This document shows positions 53,261-61,621 of a stretch of 64,000 nucleotides of DNA, piece by piece. The DNA comes from Microbacterium oryzae (GTDB lineage: Bacteria > Actinomycetota > Actinomycetes > Actinomycetales > Microbacteriaceae): assembly GCF_030406385.1 (NCBI RefSeq), contig NZ_JAUEPM010000004.1, forward strand, positions 124,001 to 188,000. Direction: 5' to 3'. The stretch's first letter is position 1, and each line of letters begins with the position of its first letter. The notes below the pieces were generated by a model. That model did not search any database and had not been told where the DNA came from. It worked only from the letters and a program-made list of their open reading frames with translations. The position numbers and the translations under genes were made by a program.

Positions 53261-53269
53261 TTATCCACA
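53261..53269 (+). promoter_or_regulatory. DnaA-box-like TTATCCACA
   Basis: A perfect match to the 9-base DnaA box consensus, 61 bases upstream of the HNH gene. It is single, with no cluster, AT-rich unwinding region or dnaA/dnaN genes nearby, so it is not an origin. It could be a DnaA-responsive promoter site or chance. Confidence 0.45.
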
Positions 53270-53329
53270 GCGGTCGGATCTTCGATACTGGGGGCCAGGA
53301 ATGTCCGTGGTCGCTTCTATCGTGAAGGC

Positions 53330-55180
53330 ATGGTCAACGACGCCAGCCCGGTCACGCGAACCGCTCCCGCCACTTCGGTGAGTGCGGCCGCGGAGCTGCT
53401 GGACGGGGTCTTCGGGCTGGTCGAGCAGCTCCCCGACGCCGAGCTCGTGGCGCTGACGGGGCGGGTGGAGCAGCTGGGCCGGATGGTTGACGCCGTTCGC
53501 GTTCGAACGGCAGGAGAGGTGACGCGACGCTCGAGGCCCGGGTTGGAGCATCCGCTGTCCGAGGGGCTGGGGTGCCGCACCGGGAGGGAGGTGCTGGAGC
53601 GGGTGACCGGGGTGCCGGGGGTGACGCTGTCGGGTCGGGCGCGGTTGGATGAGCGGACCCGGCAGCGGGAGTCCGCGACGGGGTTGCCGCTGCTGCCGGA
53701 ACGCCCGGTCCTCGCGGCGGCGCTGGCGGCCGGGCGGATCGGGGTGGAGCCGGCGGCGCTGCTGGTGAAGGCGTTCGATACGGCGTCGAAGGCGCTGCCG
53801 GCCGAGGAGCGGTACAAGGTCGATGCGATGGAGGCGCACCTGGTCGGCATCGCCACCGGCGCGATCTCCTCCGACCTCGACGACGCTGCCGTTCCCGATC
53901 CGCTTGTCGACCTCCTGGGCCCCGCGACCGAGACCGCTGCAGGCGCCGCTGGTGCCGATGCCGATGCCGATGCGGATGCGGAAGCCGATGGTGCTGCCGC
54001 AGGTGGGGTGTTGCCGCCGCCGTGGAGCGTGGTGAAGGCGCACGCGGATGCGTGGGTCGATGTGCTCACGGCGGACGGGTTCGATCCGGACCATGAACAC
54101 GACAAGGCGTTCCGCGCTCGGAGTCTGACGGTCACGGAGCTTCCGAACGGGAACTTCCGGGTGAACGGGGTCCTCGTCCCCGAAGCCGGCGCCCTCCTGC
54201 AGGTCCTCCTCGCCGCGCACACGAACCCCGCCCGCACCGTGGCGTTCGCCGGCCCGGACAGGGCGGCGGGTGACGGGTCTGCCCCGACGTCGGACGCAAA
54301 CGCCGACGGCGCCGACGGCACGGAAGACGCGGACGCCGGTGCCGGTAGCGGGTTTCTCGACGGGCTGGATCCGGAGGATCAGGGCGAGAAGCCCTGGCAG
54401 GCCGAGGAGATCGTCCACGACCCCCGCACCGCCACGCAGAAACGCCACGACGCCCTCGTGGCAATGCTCTACGCCGCGTCCCGCGCCGCGGAGACCCCCA
54501 CCCTCGGCGGGGCCGCCCCGACCGTGATGATCCACATCACCTGCAACGACCTCACCACCACCCGACCCGATGCCGGAACGAGTGGGGGGACGCAGTGGGA
54601 CGGCTCCTCGGAGCGGGGAAACGACTGCCCTCCAGGTCCGCCACGTCCGCCAGGCGCGCCTCCGCCTCCGGACACTCCGCCTCCGCCGTCCTCGCCACCG
54701 TGGTCACCGCCGCAGCGACGCCACTCGGGAATCGCGCACCTCGACGGCGCCTCCCGGGCCGTGCCGGCATCCGTCGCCCGGCGGATCGGGTGCAGCGGCG
54801 ACATCCTCCGGGCCGTGCACGCCCCGAACGGGAGGATCCTGTCCCTCACCAGCGTGCAGCGCACCTTCACCGCCACCCAGCGCAAAGCCATCGTCGCCCG
54901 AGACGGCGGGTGCATCATCCCCGGGTGCACGATTCCCGCCGCCTGGTGCGAGATCCACCACGTCCAAGACCACGCCCGAGGCGGCCCCACCCACACCGAC
55001 AACGGCGTCCTGCTGTGCTGGTGGCACCACCACCACCTCGAACACTCCGGATGGGACATCCAGATACGAAACGGCGCCCCCTACATCGCCGCCCCGAACT
55101 GGATCGACCGACACCACCGCTACCGGCCCGCCCCCACCTCCACCACCCGACTCCACACGAAGATCCGCCAGCGAATATGA
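53330..55180 (+). CDS. DUF222 and HNH endonuclease domain protein (13E12-like)
   Basis: A 616-residue protein. Residues of about 20-380 form the helical DUF222 region of the 13E12 repeat family. A low-complexity Asp/Ala run (around 203-217) and a Pro-rich linker (around 435-465) interrupt it. The C-terminal HNH nuclease domain has the zinc-type 'GGCIIPGC', the catalytic 'CEIHHVQDHARGG' and 'DNGVLLCWWHHHHLEH'. Such proteins are multi-copy in actinobacteria and suspected to be mobile, but their role is unknown. Codon use in the 5' half leans to G-ending codons more than the neighbours. Confidence 0.92.
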   Translation: MVNDASPVTRTAPATSVSAAAELLDGVFGLVEQLPDAELVALTGRVEQLGRMVDAVRVRTAGEVTRRSRPGLEHPLSEGLGCRTGREVLERVTGVPGVTLSGRARLDERTRQRESATGLPLLPERPVLAAALAAGRIGVEPAALLVKAFDTASKALPAEERYKVDAMEAHLVGIATGAISSDLDDAAVPDPLVDLLGPATETAAGAAGADADADADAEADGAAAGGVLPPPWSVVKAHADAWVDVLTADGFDPDHEHDKAFRARSLTVTELPNGNFRVNGVLVPEAGALLQVLLAAHTNPARTVAFAGPDRAAGDGSAPTSDANADGADGTEDADAGAGSGFLDGLDPEDQGEKPWQAEEIVHDPRTATQKRHDALVAMLYAASRAAETPTLGGAAPTVMIHITCNDLTTTRPDAGTSGGTQWDGSSERGNDCPPGPPRPPGAPPPPDTPPPPSSPPWSPPQRRHSGIAHLDGASRAVPASVARRIGCSGDILRAVHAPNGRILSLTSVQRTFTATQRKAIVARDGGCIIPGCTIPAAWCEIHHVQDHARGGPTHTDNGVLLCWWHHHHLEHSGWDIQIRNGAPYIAAPNWIDRHHRYRPAPTSTTRLHTKIRQRI

Positions 55181-55291
55181 CAGCGGCACCGGTCGAGCGC
55201 GGCGCGGGGCACGGGGCCGGGACGGGTCGGGCCTGGCGCGGACGGAATCCACACGGCCGCCGGAGCCAGCGACACCAGCGGCGTCAGCGCG

Positions 55292-55612
55292 TCAGCGCCG
55301 GATGGGAGTCTCCGAGATGATGACCTCGGGAATCATGGGAATGGGCGCGAGGATGCGCGGCGCGCCGTCGACCCACTCCACGGCGATTCCCGCAGCCTCG
55401 AGGCCCGCCGCACTCAGCGCGATGTCCAGGAGGGGCAGCGAGATGTCGGCGTACCGCGCGCCCACCACGTCGTGCACGCGCTCCGCGACGACGGCGTGGA
55501 CGAAGCCGGTATCGTCGAACTGGACACCCCTCGTGGAGACCTCGTACTCGCCGAAGGCCCGGCTCATCTCCCAGTCGTCCTCGATCGCGACGTGGTGGAT
55601 CTCGGCCTCCAT
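55292..55612 (-). CDS. DUF952 family protein, second copy
   Basis: A 106-residue paralogue of the 52277-52615 protein. It has matching blocks 'VAIEDDWEMSRAFGEYEVSTRG', 'GFVHAVVAERVHDVVGA' and 'APIPMIPEVIISETPI'. It lies on the same strand and on the far side of the DUF222/HNH gene, so the two copies flank that gene. Function is unknown. It is divergent from the TetR gene with a 57-base gap. Confidence 0.85.
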   Translation of the reverse strand: MEAEIHHVAIEDDWEMSRAFGEYEVSTRGVQFDDTGFVHAVVAERVHDVVGARYADISLPLLDIALSAAGLEAAGIAVEWVDGAPRILAPIPMIPEVIISETPIRR

Positions 55613-55669
55613 CGCGCATCACCTCCCGATAATGAAACGATTCGGTAGCTTTCCTCTACGATAATCCTC

Positions 55670-56284
55670 ATGACCGGGAAGCGGGGCCGACCGACAGCTG
55701 AGGAGCGCGACGCGCGCCGGCAGCGCGTGCTCGGCGTGATCTCACGAGTGCTGGTGGACGAGGGCTACGCTGCCCTGTCGTTCGATCGCGTCGCCAGCGA
55801 GGCTCGCGTGGCGAAGCGCACGCTCTACTCGGACTTCGAGTGCCGCGCGGGCATGCTGCGCGCTGCCGTCCGCCATCACCACGCCTACCTCGACGCGCCG
55901 CCGGGCGCAGCGGACGACGTGCTCGCGGCGGCGATCGCCGTGGCGTCGTCGCTCCTGCGCGAGGAGGCGATCGCGTTCCAGCGTGCGGTCATCTCGGCGG
56001 CCCCGAATCATCCGCAGATGGCGTCGGAGTTCCACGCGTCCGGTCCGCGCGCCGCGCAGCTGTTCCTCGCCGAGCGGATGCCCCACGAGACCGCGGACGA
56101 GCGCGAGGATGCTGCCGAAGCCCTGCTGTCCCTGCTGCTCGGCGAGTACCACCGCCGGCGACTCATCGGCATCGCACCCGCGCCGACGGACGAGGAGATC
56201 CGTACGCGGGCGAAGCGCGCGGTCCGCCTCGCCCTCGGCGGCTCGGCAGCGGCCGACCGGCGGCAGCTGATCGACGCCGGCTGA
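55670..56284 (+). CDS. TetR family transcriptional regulator
   Basis: A 204-residue regulator. The N-terminal HTH is 'YAALSFDRVASEARVAKRTLYSDFECR' (about 29-55); the remainder is the helical ligand and dimer domain. No ribosome binding site precedes the ATG, but TACGAT at 55657-55662 sits seven bases before it, suggesting a leaderless mRNA. The direct repeat CGATAAT (55628 and 55659) in the short divergent gap may be part of its operator. Regulation of the DUF952 gene is a possibility. Confidence 0.9.
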   Translation: MTGKRGRPTAEERDARRQRVLGVISRVLVDEGYAALSFDRVASEARVAKRTLYSDFECRAGMLRAAVRHHHAYLDAPPGAADDVLAAAIAVASSLLREEAIAFQRAVISAAPNHPQMASEFHASGPRAAQLFLAERMPHETADEREDAAEALLSLLLGEYHRRRLIGIAPAPTDEEIRTRAKRAVRLALGGSAAADRRQLIDAG

Positions 56285-56321
56285 CCGCTCCCCGGCACGA
56301 GGCGGCCTCACGACGTCGACG

Positions 56322-57338
56322 TCAGGAGGACGGCGGCAGGCAGCGGATGGCCCGGAGCTCGCCTTCCAGGGACACCTGCCCCGCACCGTGCGGCACGAGG
56401 GCTGTCGCACCGCGCGTCAGCGCGAGCTCGCCGTCGTCCCACCGGAGAGTTCCCTCGCCTTCGAGCACCACGAGCACCGCGAATGCGGCGTCGAGGGTGG
56501 CGCGCCCTTCGATGAGCTCCGCGCGGAACGTCTCGTCGGCCTCCGTCGGCAGCACCGGCCCCGCCGACGCGCGGCCGTGCAGGGCATCGAGCCGCGGCGC
56601 ATCGAGCCGCGTGAGCGGGACCGCATCGAGGGCGGTCGCGAGCGGCAGCCCGAGCAGCGCGGACGCGCGATCGAGCGCGGGGAACGGCGCGTACTCGAGC
56701 ACGATCGACATGTCGACGGGCTCCTGCAGCTCGACCAGCGTGATATCCGGCCCGATGGCGTGGACCGTCCCGGCCGGCACGTACACCCAGTCGCCCGCGC
56801 GCACCTCGACGTGGTTCAGCGAGTCGCGCAGCGCATCGACGTCCTGTCGCTCGAACCAGTCCTCAAGCTCGTCGCGCGCGACGTCCCGCGCGAAGCCCAG
56901 CCAGACGTCCCCTGTCGGGGCGTCGCCGGTGTCCACGATCAGCCACGCCTCGCTCTTGCCGTGATGAGTGCCGAGATGCGCGGCGGCGAACTCGGCGTCG
57001 GGATGCACGTGCGTGAAGAGCCGCTCGCCGGTGCTCAGCAGCTTGACGAGAAGACCCGTGTCGTCACCGAGCCGCTGCGGATGGCCGGAGCCCAGCCATC
57101 CGATCGGGTCGCCGGCGATGGCGTCTCGCAGGAGCCGGCCATCGGGCAGCGTGCTCAGGCCGACTGAGTCGCTGCCGTGGATGCAGGTGGTGGAGCCGAC
57201 GAAGTCCTCCGGCGCCCACCCGCTGGTGGAGCCCTCGCCCCGGAGCGCGCGGATGCCGGCTCCGCCGCGATACGGACGCGCCTCCGGCTGGTTCGGTCCG
57301 AGCAGAAGGGGTGCGAGCGCGCGCCGGGCCGTCGTCAT
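56322..57338 (-). CDS. manA: class I mannose-6-phosphate isomerase
   Basis: A 338-residue type I phosphomannose isomerase with a cupin fold. The zinc site is seen in 'RLFTHVHPDAEFAAAHLG' (His pair) and 'HHGKSEAWLIVDTG' (Glu), with the later His in 'YVPAGTVHAIGP'. The enzyme interconverts fructose-6-phosphate and mannose-6-phosphate in the cytoplasm. It is shorter than the E. coli protein, as in many actinobacterial versions. It is divergent from dipZ. Confidence 0.93.
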   Translation of the reverse strand: MTTARRALAPLLLGPNQPEARPYRGGAGIRALRGEGSTSGWAPEDFVGSTTCIHGSDSVGLSTLPDGRLLRDAIAGDPIGWLGSGHPQRLGDDTGLLVKLLSTGERLFTHVHPDAEFAAAHLGTHHGKSEAWLIVDTGDAPTGDVWLGFARDVARDELEDWFERQDVDALRDSLNHVEVRAGDWVYVPAGTVHAIGPDITLVELQEPVDMSIVLEYAPFPALDRASALLGLPLATALDAVPLTRLDAPRLDALHGRASAGPVLPTEADETFRAELIEGRATLDAAFAVLVVLEGEGTLRWDDGELALTRGATALVPHGAGQVSLEGELRAIRCLPPSS

Positions 57339-57407
57339 GCCGTCAGTCTTGCGTCCTCGCTCGATCGACTCAACCGGCCCCGGCGCGCCGCCTCCACCCC
57401 GCGCGCC

Positions 57408-57435
57408 CCAATCCGCTGCGCTCCCCGCCTCGAAG
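57408..57435 (+). promoter_or_regulatory. candidate SigK promoter of dipZ
   Basis: CCAATCC at 57408-57414, then a 15-base spacer, then TCGAAG at 57430-57435, 29 bases before the dipZ ATG. The -35 is identical and the spacing the same as in the fasciclin gene promoter at 60741. The -10 matches four of six bases of the mycobacterial SigK box CCGAAT. Confidence 0.5.
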
Positions 57436-57464
57436 AGGTGGCAGCGACGAAGGGAAACGCACTC

Positions 57465-59180
57465 ATGTCACTCGCCATCATCGGGTTCCTCGGGGGACTC
57501 ATCACGGGCATCTCCCCGTGCATCCTCCCCGTGCTGCCCGTCATCTTCCTCACCGGCGGCGCGCAGTCCGCCCGGAGTCAGGGGGAACAGCCCACGGAGG
57601 GCGTGTCGCGCTGGCGCCCGTACCTCGTGGTGCTCGGTCTCATGACGAGCTTCACCCTCGTGACGCTCCTCGGCTCGCTCGCGCTCGGCGCACTCGGCCT
57701 GCCGCAGGACGTGATCCGCTGGATCGGCATCGCGCTCCTCGCCCTCATCGGCGTCGGGCTCCTCATCCCCGCGGTCGAGCGCCTGCTGGAGAAGCCGTTC
57801 TCCTGGTTGCCTCAGCGCGAGGTGTCGAATCGCCGCAACGGCTTCGCGGTGGGTCTCGCGCTCGGGACCGTGTTCGTGCCCTGCGCCGGGCCCGTGCTCG
57901 CCGCCATCATCGTCGCGGGCTCGACCGGCCGCATCGGGCCGGAGACCGTGCTCCTCACCATCTCGTTCGCGATCGGCGTGGCCATCCCCCTGCTCGTCTT
58001 CGCCCTCGCCGGCCGCGGCGTCATCGAGCGCATCCGCGCATTCCGCCGCCGCGAGCGCGGCCTCCGCATCGCCGCGGGCATCGCCATGCTCGCCCTCGCG
58101 GTCGGCCTCGTCTTCAACGTGCCGGCGGCGCTGCAGCGGCTCGTGCCGGACTACACCGCGAATCTGCAGCAGCAGCTCGCGGAGGACGAGGACGTGCAGG
58201 AGGCCCTCGACCTCGGCGGCATCGTCACCGACGAGAACCGCGAGCTCGACCAGTGCACGAACGGTGCCGACGAGCTGGAGTCGTGCGGCACCGCCCCCTC
58301 CATCAAGGGCATCGAGCAGTGGCTCAACACGCCGGATGGCGAGGGTCTCGATCTCGAGGATCTCCGCGGACAGGTGGTCCTCATGGACTTCTGGGCGTAC
58401 TCCTGCATCAACTGCCAGCGCAGCATCCCGCAGGTCGTCGCGTGGGACGAGGCCTACCGTGACGCGGGGCTGCAGGTGATCGGCGTGCACTCCCCCGAGT
58501 ACGCGTTCGAGAAGGATGTTGGCAACGTGCGGGCGGGTGCGGCGGACTTCGGCATCGAGTACCCCGTCGCCCTGGACAACGACCTCGCCACCTGGACGAA
58601 CTACCGCAACCGGTACTGGCCCGCGCACTACCTCATCGACGCGGAGGGCATCGTTCGTCACATCTCGTTCGGCGAGGGGAACTATGCCGCCACCGAGAAG
58701 ATGATCCGCGAGCTCCTTGTCGATGCCGACCCCGAGACCGAGCTTCCCGACACCACCGACGTGGACGACCGCACGCCGACCGACCCCGACCGGACGCCAG
58801 AGACGTTCCTCGGCTGGACGAAGGATGTCAACTACGCCGGCACGACGCCGTACACCGATGGCACCGCGGGCTTCACGGTGCCCGACGACCAGCCCGCCGA
58901 CTCGTTCGCGCTCGACGGACGATGGACGATCGCCACGCAGTACGCGACCCCCGGCGACGGGCTCGCGACGATCCGGCTGAACTACTCCGCGAGCGAGGTG
59001 CGCATCGTCCTGGCCGGCGAGGGCCGCATCACCTCGACTGTGGACGGCGGCGACCCGGAGATCATCGAGGTCGGCGGCACCCCGCGCTCGTACCAGCTGC
59101 GCGATGGCGACCCCGGCTCCGGCACCATCGAGGTCGAGGTCGACCCGGGCGTGGAGGTGTACTCCTTCACCTTCGGGTGA
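57465..59180 (+). CDS. dipZ: DipZ-type thiol-disulfide protein (CcdA-TlpA fusion)
   Basis: A 571-residue fusion. The N-terminal CcdA-like membrane domain (about 1-240) has its redox cysteines at Cys19 ('ISPCILP') and Cys140 ('VPCAGP'). An extracytoplasmic thioredoxin-like TlpA domain follows, with the CxxC motif Cys314-Ile-Asn-Cys317 in 'WAYSCINCQRS'. A C-terminal beta-sandwich begins at about residue 440. Electrons pass from cytoplasmic thioredoxin to reduce disulfides outside. The start at 57465 follows GAAGGGA; the longer open frame is a shadow of manA. It sits with SigK, RskA and a fasciclin protein, as dipZ sits beside mpt70/mpt83 in mycobacteria. Confidence 0.93.
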   Translation: MSLAIIGFLGGLITGISPCILPVLPVIFLTGGAQSARSQGEQPTEGVSRWRPYLVVLGLMTSFTLVTLLGSLALGALGLPQDVIRWIGIALLALIGVGLLIPAVERLLEKPFSWLPQREVSNRRNGFAVGLALGTVFVPCAGPVLAAIIVAGSTGRIGPETVLLTISFAIGVAIPLLVFALAGRGVIERIRAFRRRERGLRIAAGIAMLALAVGLVFNVPAALQRLVPDYTANLQQQLAEDEDVQEALDLGGIVTDENRELDQCTNGADELESCGTAPSIKGIEQWLNTPDGEGLDLEDLRGQVVLMDFWAYSCINCQRSIPQVVAWDEAYRDAGLQVIGVHSPEYAFEKDVGNVRAGAADFGIEYPVALDNDLATWTNYRNRYWPAHYLIDAEGIVRHISFGEGNYAATEKMIRELLVDADPETELPDTTDVDDRTPTDPDRTPETFLGWTKDVNYAGTTPYTDGTAGFTVPDDQPADSFALDGRWTIATQYATPGDGLATIRLNYSASEVRIVLAGEGRITSTVDGGDPEIIEVGGTPRSYQLRDGDPGSGTIEVEVDPGVEVYSFTFG

Positions 59181-59195
59181 CGCTCCCTGCGCAGA

Positions 59196-59233
59196 CGAGA
59201 GCGGCGGATGGCCTGGGCCATCCGCCGCTCTCG
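59196..59233. terminator. 18-base-pair bidirectional terminator hairpin
   Basis: Perfect 18-base arms (59196-59213 and 59216-59233) with a two-base centre lie between the convergent dipZ and rskA genes. It is the longest perfect stem in the window. It has no T-run on either side. Confidence 0.7.
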
Positions 59234-59250
59234 CGTATCGGTCGTGCGGG

Positions 59251-60072
59251 TCAGTCGGTCGGCATCGCGGCGATCGGGTCGCCGGTGGGGAGGCCGGTGG
59301 GCGATCCGCCCTCCTGCTCGATCGTCACCGCGACGACGTCACCCGGGGCGAGCTCGCCCTCGAGGAGGGTCGGCTCGTCCTCGCCGCCGTCGAAGACGCC
59401 CGCGGGGATCGGCTGGTCGCCGCGGACGAGCCACAGCTCGTACTGGCGGCCGTCGTCGAGCTCGGGCGCCTCGTCGGCGAGGACGACGACCTCGCCCAGC
59501 GAGTGAGACCAGTGCATCTCGAGGGTTCCGCCACCGGGCAGCTCGCCCGCGAGCACCTGCGCGTCGTCGGCCTCGGCGATCTGCTCGAACGCGACGACGG
59601 CGTCGGACTCGCTGCGCAGCTGAGAGATGGTGACGGCCCCGACGCCCACGACCGCGAGACCCGCGATGGAGGCAGCGAGCGTGAACCAGCGACGTCGACC
59701 GACGCGAGCGGATGGCGCGGGTTCGGCAGCCGGGCGGCCGTTGGCCGGAGCCGCGAGCGAAGCGCTCGCGTGAGCTGGAGCATTCGGAACCGGCGCCTGG
59801 GAAGCAGCAGGATCCGCGCCCGCCGGGCCCGGGCCATCCGCCACCTGCGGCTGCTCGGCGATGCGCGCGAGGAGCGCGGCGCGCAGATGCGCGGGCGGAA
59901 CCACCTCGGGCGTCGCGTCGGCCAGCAGCGCGGCGGTCTCCTCGTCGCGGTCCGCGCGGTCGCGCAGTGCGGGATCCGCGGCGAGCGCGGCGTCGAGCCG
60001 GGCGGCGTCCTCCGGGCTCAGCGCGTGGAGGGCGCGAGCGGCGAGCAGCTCGTCCACGTCCTTCTCGGTCAT
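59251..60072 (-). CDS. rskA: anti-sigma factor RskA family
   Basis: A 273-residue protein. The N-terminal cytoplasmic anti-sigma part (about 1-75, 'DELLAARALHALSPEDAARL') is typical of RskA. A Pro/Ala-rich linker, one membrane segment (about 129-149) and an extracytoplasmic RskA_C domain ('GELPGGGTLEMHWSHSLGEVVVLADEAPEL') follow. It holds SigK at the membrane until proteolysis releases it. Its start overlaps the sigK stop (ATGA, 60069-60072). Confidence 0.93.
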   Translation of the reverse strand: MTEKDVDELLAARALHALSPEDAARLDAALAADPALRDRADRDEETAALLADATPEVVPPAHLRAALLARIAEQPQVADGPGPAGADPAASQAPVPNAPAHASASLAAPANGRPAAEPAPSARVGRRRWFTLAASIAGLAVVGVGAVTISQLRSESDAVVAFEQIAEADDAQVLAGELPGGGTLEMHWSHSLGEVVVLADEAPELDDGRQYELWLVRGDQPIPAGVFDGGEDEPTLLEGELAPGDVVAVTIEQEGGSPTGLPTGDPIAAMPTD

Positions 60073-60671
60073 GCCGGCACCCCCATCTGCGTCCTCAGGC
60101 GCGACAGTCCATCGCGCATCCTCGTCTTCACCGTGCCCAGCGGCGTGGCCGTGAGCGCCGCGATCTCGCTCTGCGAGTATCCCCCGTAGTACGCGAGGGT
60201 CAGGGCTTCCCGCTGGTTCTCGGGAAGGGTGCGGAGCGCCTCCACGACGCGCCTCCCCTCCCACCGCAGCTCCACGTCCTCCGCGACCCCGTCGAAGGGC
60301 ACGCCCAGATCGCGGAAGCCCACCCGGACATCCCGGTCGGTGCTCGCCTGCGCGGATCGCACCCGGTCGACGGCTCGCCGGTGCGCGATGGTGAGGACCC
60401 ATGTCCTCCCCTGTCCTCTCTTCGGAGCGAACCGCGCGGCGGATTGCCAGATCTCGAGGAACACCTCCTGCAGCACCTCCTCGCCCTGCGCGCGGTCGAC
60501 GAGCACCCGCAGGATGAGGCCGAACACGCGCCCGGAGATCATGTCGTAGAGCTGCGCGAAGGCGCCCTGGTCGCCCGTGGCGATGCGCTGAAGGAGGTCG
60601 CCGACATGGTCGGCGGGGTCGTCGGCGAACTCATCCACCTCGACGCCGTCGATCACCATGCCCTCAAGCAT
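60069..60671 (-). CDS. sigK: ECF sigma factor SigK
   Basis: A 200-residue ECF sigma factor. Region 2 is '[25 protein letters not shown]' and region 4 is '[41 protein letters not shown]', given as family landmarks around residues 48-72 and 148-188. The start at 60671 was chosen for its GGAGGAGG site; an in-frame ATG at 60659 is possible. Coupled rskA and a nearby fasciclin lipoprotein gene match the mycobacterial SigK regulon. The candidate promoters it would recognise are at 57408 and 60741. Confidence 0.93.
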   Translation of the reverse strand: MLEGMVIDGVEVDEFADDPADHVGDLLQRIATGDQGAFAQLYDMISGRVFGLILRVLVDRAQGEEVLQEVFLEIWQSAARFAPKRGQGRTWVLTIAHRRAVDRVRSAQASTDRDVRVGFRDLGVPFDGVAEDVELRWEGRRVVEALRTLPENQREALTLAYYGGYSQSEIAALTATPLGTVKTRMRDGLSRLRTQMGVPA

Positions 60672-60740
60672 GCCGCACGCGCCTCCTCCTCTGTGTCCGC
60701 CTCGACACGCGGCGGCATTCAGACCGATTTCGAGGATCTT

Positions 60741-60768
60741 CCAATCCGGTTCGCGGACGAGCCCGAAT
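60741..60768 (+). promoter_or_regulatory. candidate SigK promoter of the fasciclin gene
   Basis: CCAATCC at 60741-60747, a 15-base spacer and CCGAAT at 60763-60768. The -10 is an exact match to the mycobacterial SigK box CCGAAT, and the -35 resembles CCATCC. It lies 64 bases before the fasciclin gene start. A matching site precedes dipZ. Confidence 0.65.
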
Positions 60769-60832
60769 ACGTCGTGAAAGCCGAGAGGCAACGTCCCGCA
60801 CCGGGGCGATCACCGTTCCAGAGGAGAAGGCA

Positions 60833-61531
60833 ATGTCCACGAAGAAGTCCACGTTCACCGGCGCCGCTGTCCTGTCGCTCGTCGCCGTCTTCGGCCTCAC
60901 CGCCTGCAGCGGCGGCTCGACCATGTCGGAGGAGGAGTCGTCGAGCTCGTCCAGCGACTCCAGCACCATGACCGAGGAGTCGACCGCTCCCGAGGAGACG
61001 CCCGCGGAGGCCGAGGAGGGCATGATGGCCGACCCCGCCGCGAACCTCGTCGGCCCCGGCTGCGCGGACTACGCCGAGATGGTCCCGGATGGCCCTGGCT
61101 CGGTCGAGGGGATGTCGGCCGATCCCGTCGCGGTCGCCGCCTCGAACAACCCGCTGCTCACCACGCTCGTCTCGGCCGTCTCGGGTGAGCTGAACCCCGA
61201 CGTCAACCTCGTCGACACGCTCAACGGCGACGAGTTCACGGTCTTCGCGCCCGTCGACGATGCGTTCGCGAAGATCGACCAGGCCACGATCGACACGCTC
61301 AGCACCGACGCCGACATGCTGACGTCGATCCTCACCTACCACGTCGTCCCCGGCCAGATCGCGCCGGACGACATCGATGGCATGCACACCACCGTGCAGG
61401 GCACCGACCTCGAGGTGACCGGCTCCGGCGACGAGCTCATGGTCAACGGCGCCAACGTCATCTGCGGCGGCGTGCAGACCGCCAACGCCACCGTGTACCT
61501 CGTCGACACGGTGCTCATGCCCGCGGAGTGA
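60833..61531 (+). CDS. fasciclin domain lipoprotein (MPT83-like)
   Basis: A 232-residue lipoprotein. Its signal peptide ends in 'LTACSGG' (Cys25), then comes a Ser/Glu/Thr-rich acidic linker (28-62), then one FAS1 domain. FAS1 landmarks are '[22 protein letters not shown]' and '[11 protein letters not shown]' (the H-box). Two cysteines ('GPGCADY' and 'VICGG') could form a disulfide, fitting the nearby DipZ. The family relates to MPT70/MPT83, cell-surface proteins controlled by SigK in mycobacteria. A GAGGAGAAGG site precedes the ATG. Confidence 0.93.
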   Translation: MSTKKSTFTGAAVLSLVAVFGLTACSGGSTMSEEESSSSSSDSSTMTEESTAPEETPAEAEEGMMADPAANLVGPGCADYAEMVPDGPGSVEGMSADPVAVAASNNPLLTTLVSAVSGELNPDVNLVDTLNGDEFTVFAPVDDAFAKIDQATIDTLSTDADMLTSILTYHVVPGQIAPDDIDGMHTTVQGTDLEVTGSGDELMVNGANVICGGVQTANATVYLVDTVLMPAE

Positions 61532-61546
61532 CCCGCGCGGATGGAT

Positions 61547-61580
61547 GAGGGGCGGTCGGGCGAGAGCCCGGCCGCCCCTC
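61547..61580 (+). terminator. hairpin after the fasciclin gene
   Basis: GAGGGGCGGTCGGGC (61547-61561) and GCCCGGCCGCCCCTC (61566-61580) pair fully with one T-G wobble and a GAGA loop, 15 bases after the stop codon. No T-run follows. Confidence 0.65.
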
Positions 61581-61621
61581 CCGCGTGTCCGGGTTCCCGC
61601 TTGCCGGGGCAGGATGGTGGG

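Noticed and set aside
53261..53269. Chromosome replication origin
   Set aside because: There is a single DnaA box with no cluster, no AT-rich unwinding element and no dnaA, dnaN or gyrase genes.
54570..55664. 364-codon + strand frame overlapping the HNH gene
   Set aside because: It is a Thr/Pro/Ser/Arg-rich shadow of the HNH domain frame and runs through the antisense of the second DUF952 gene.
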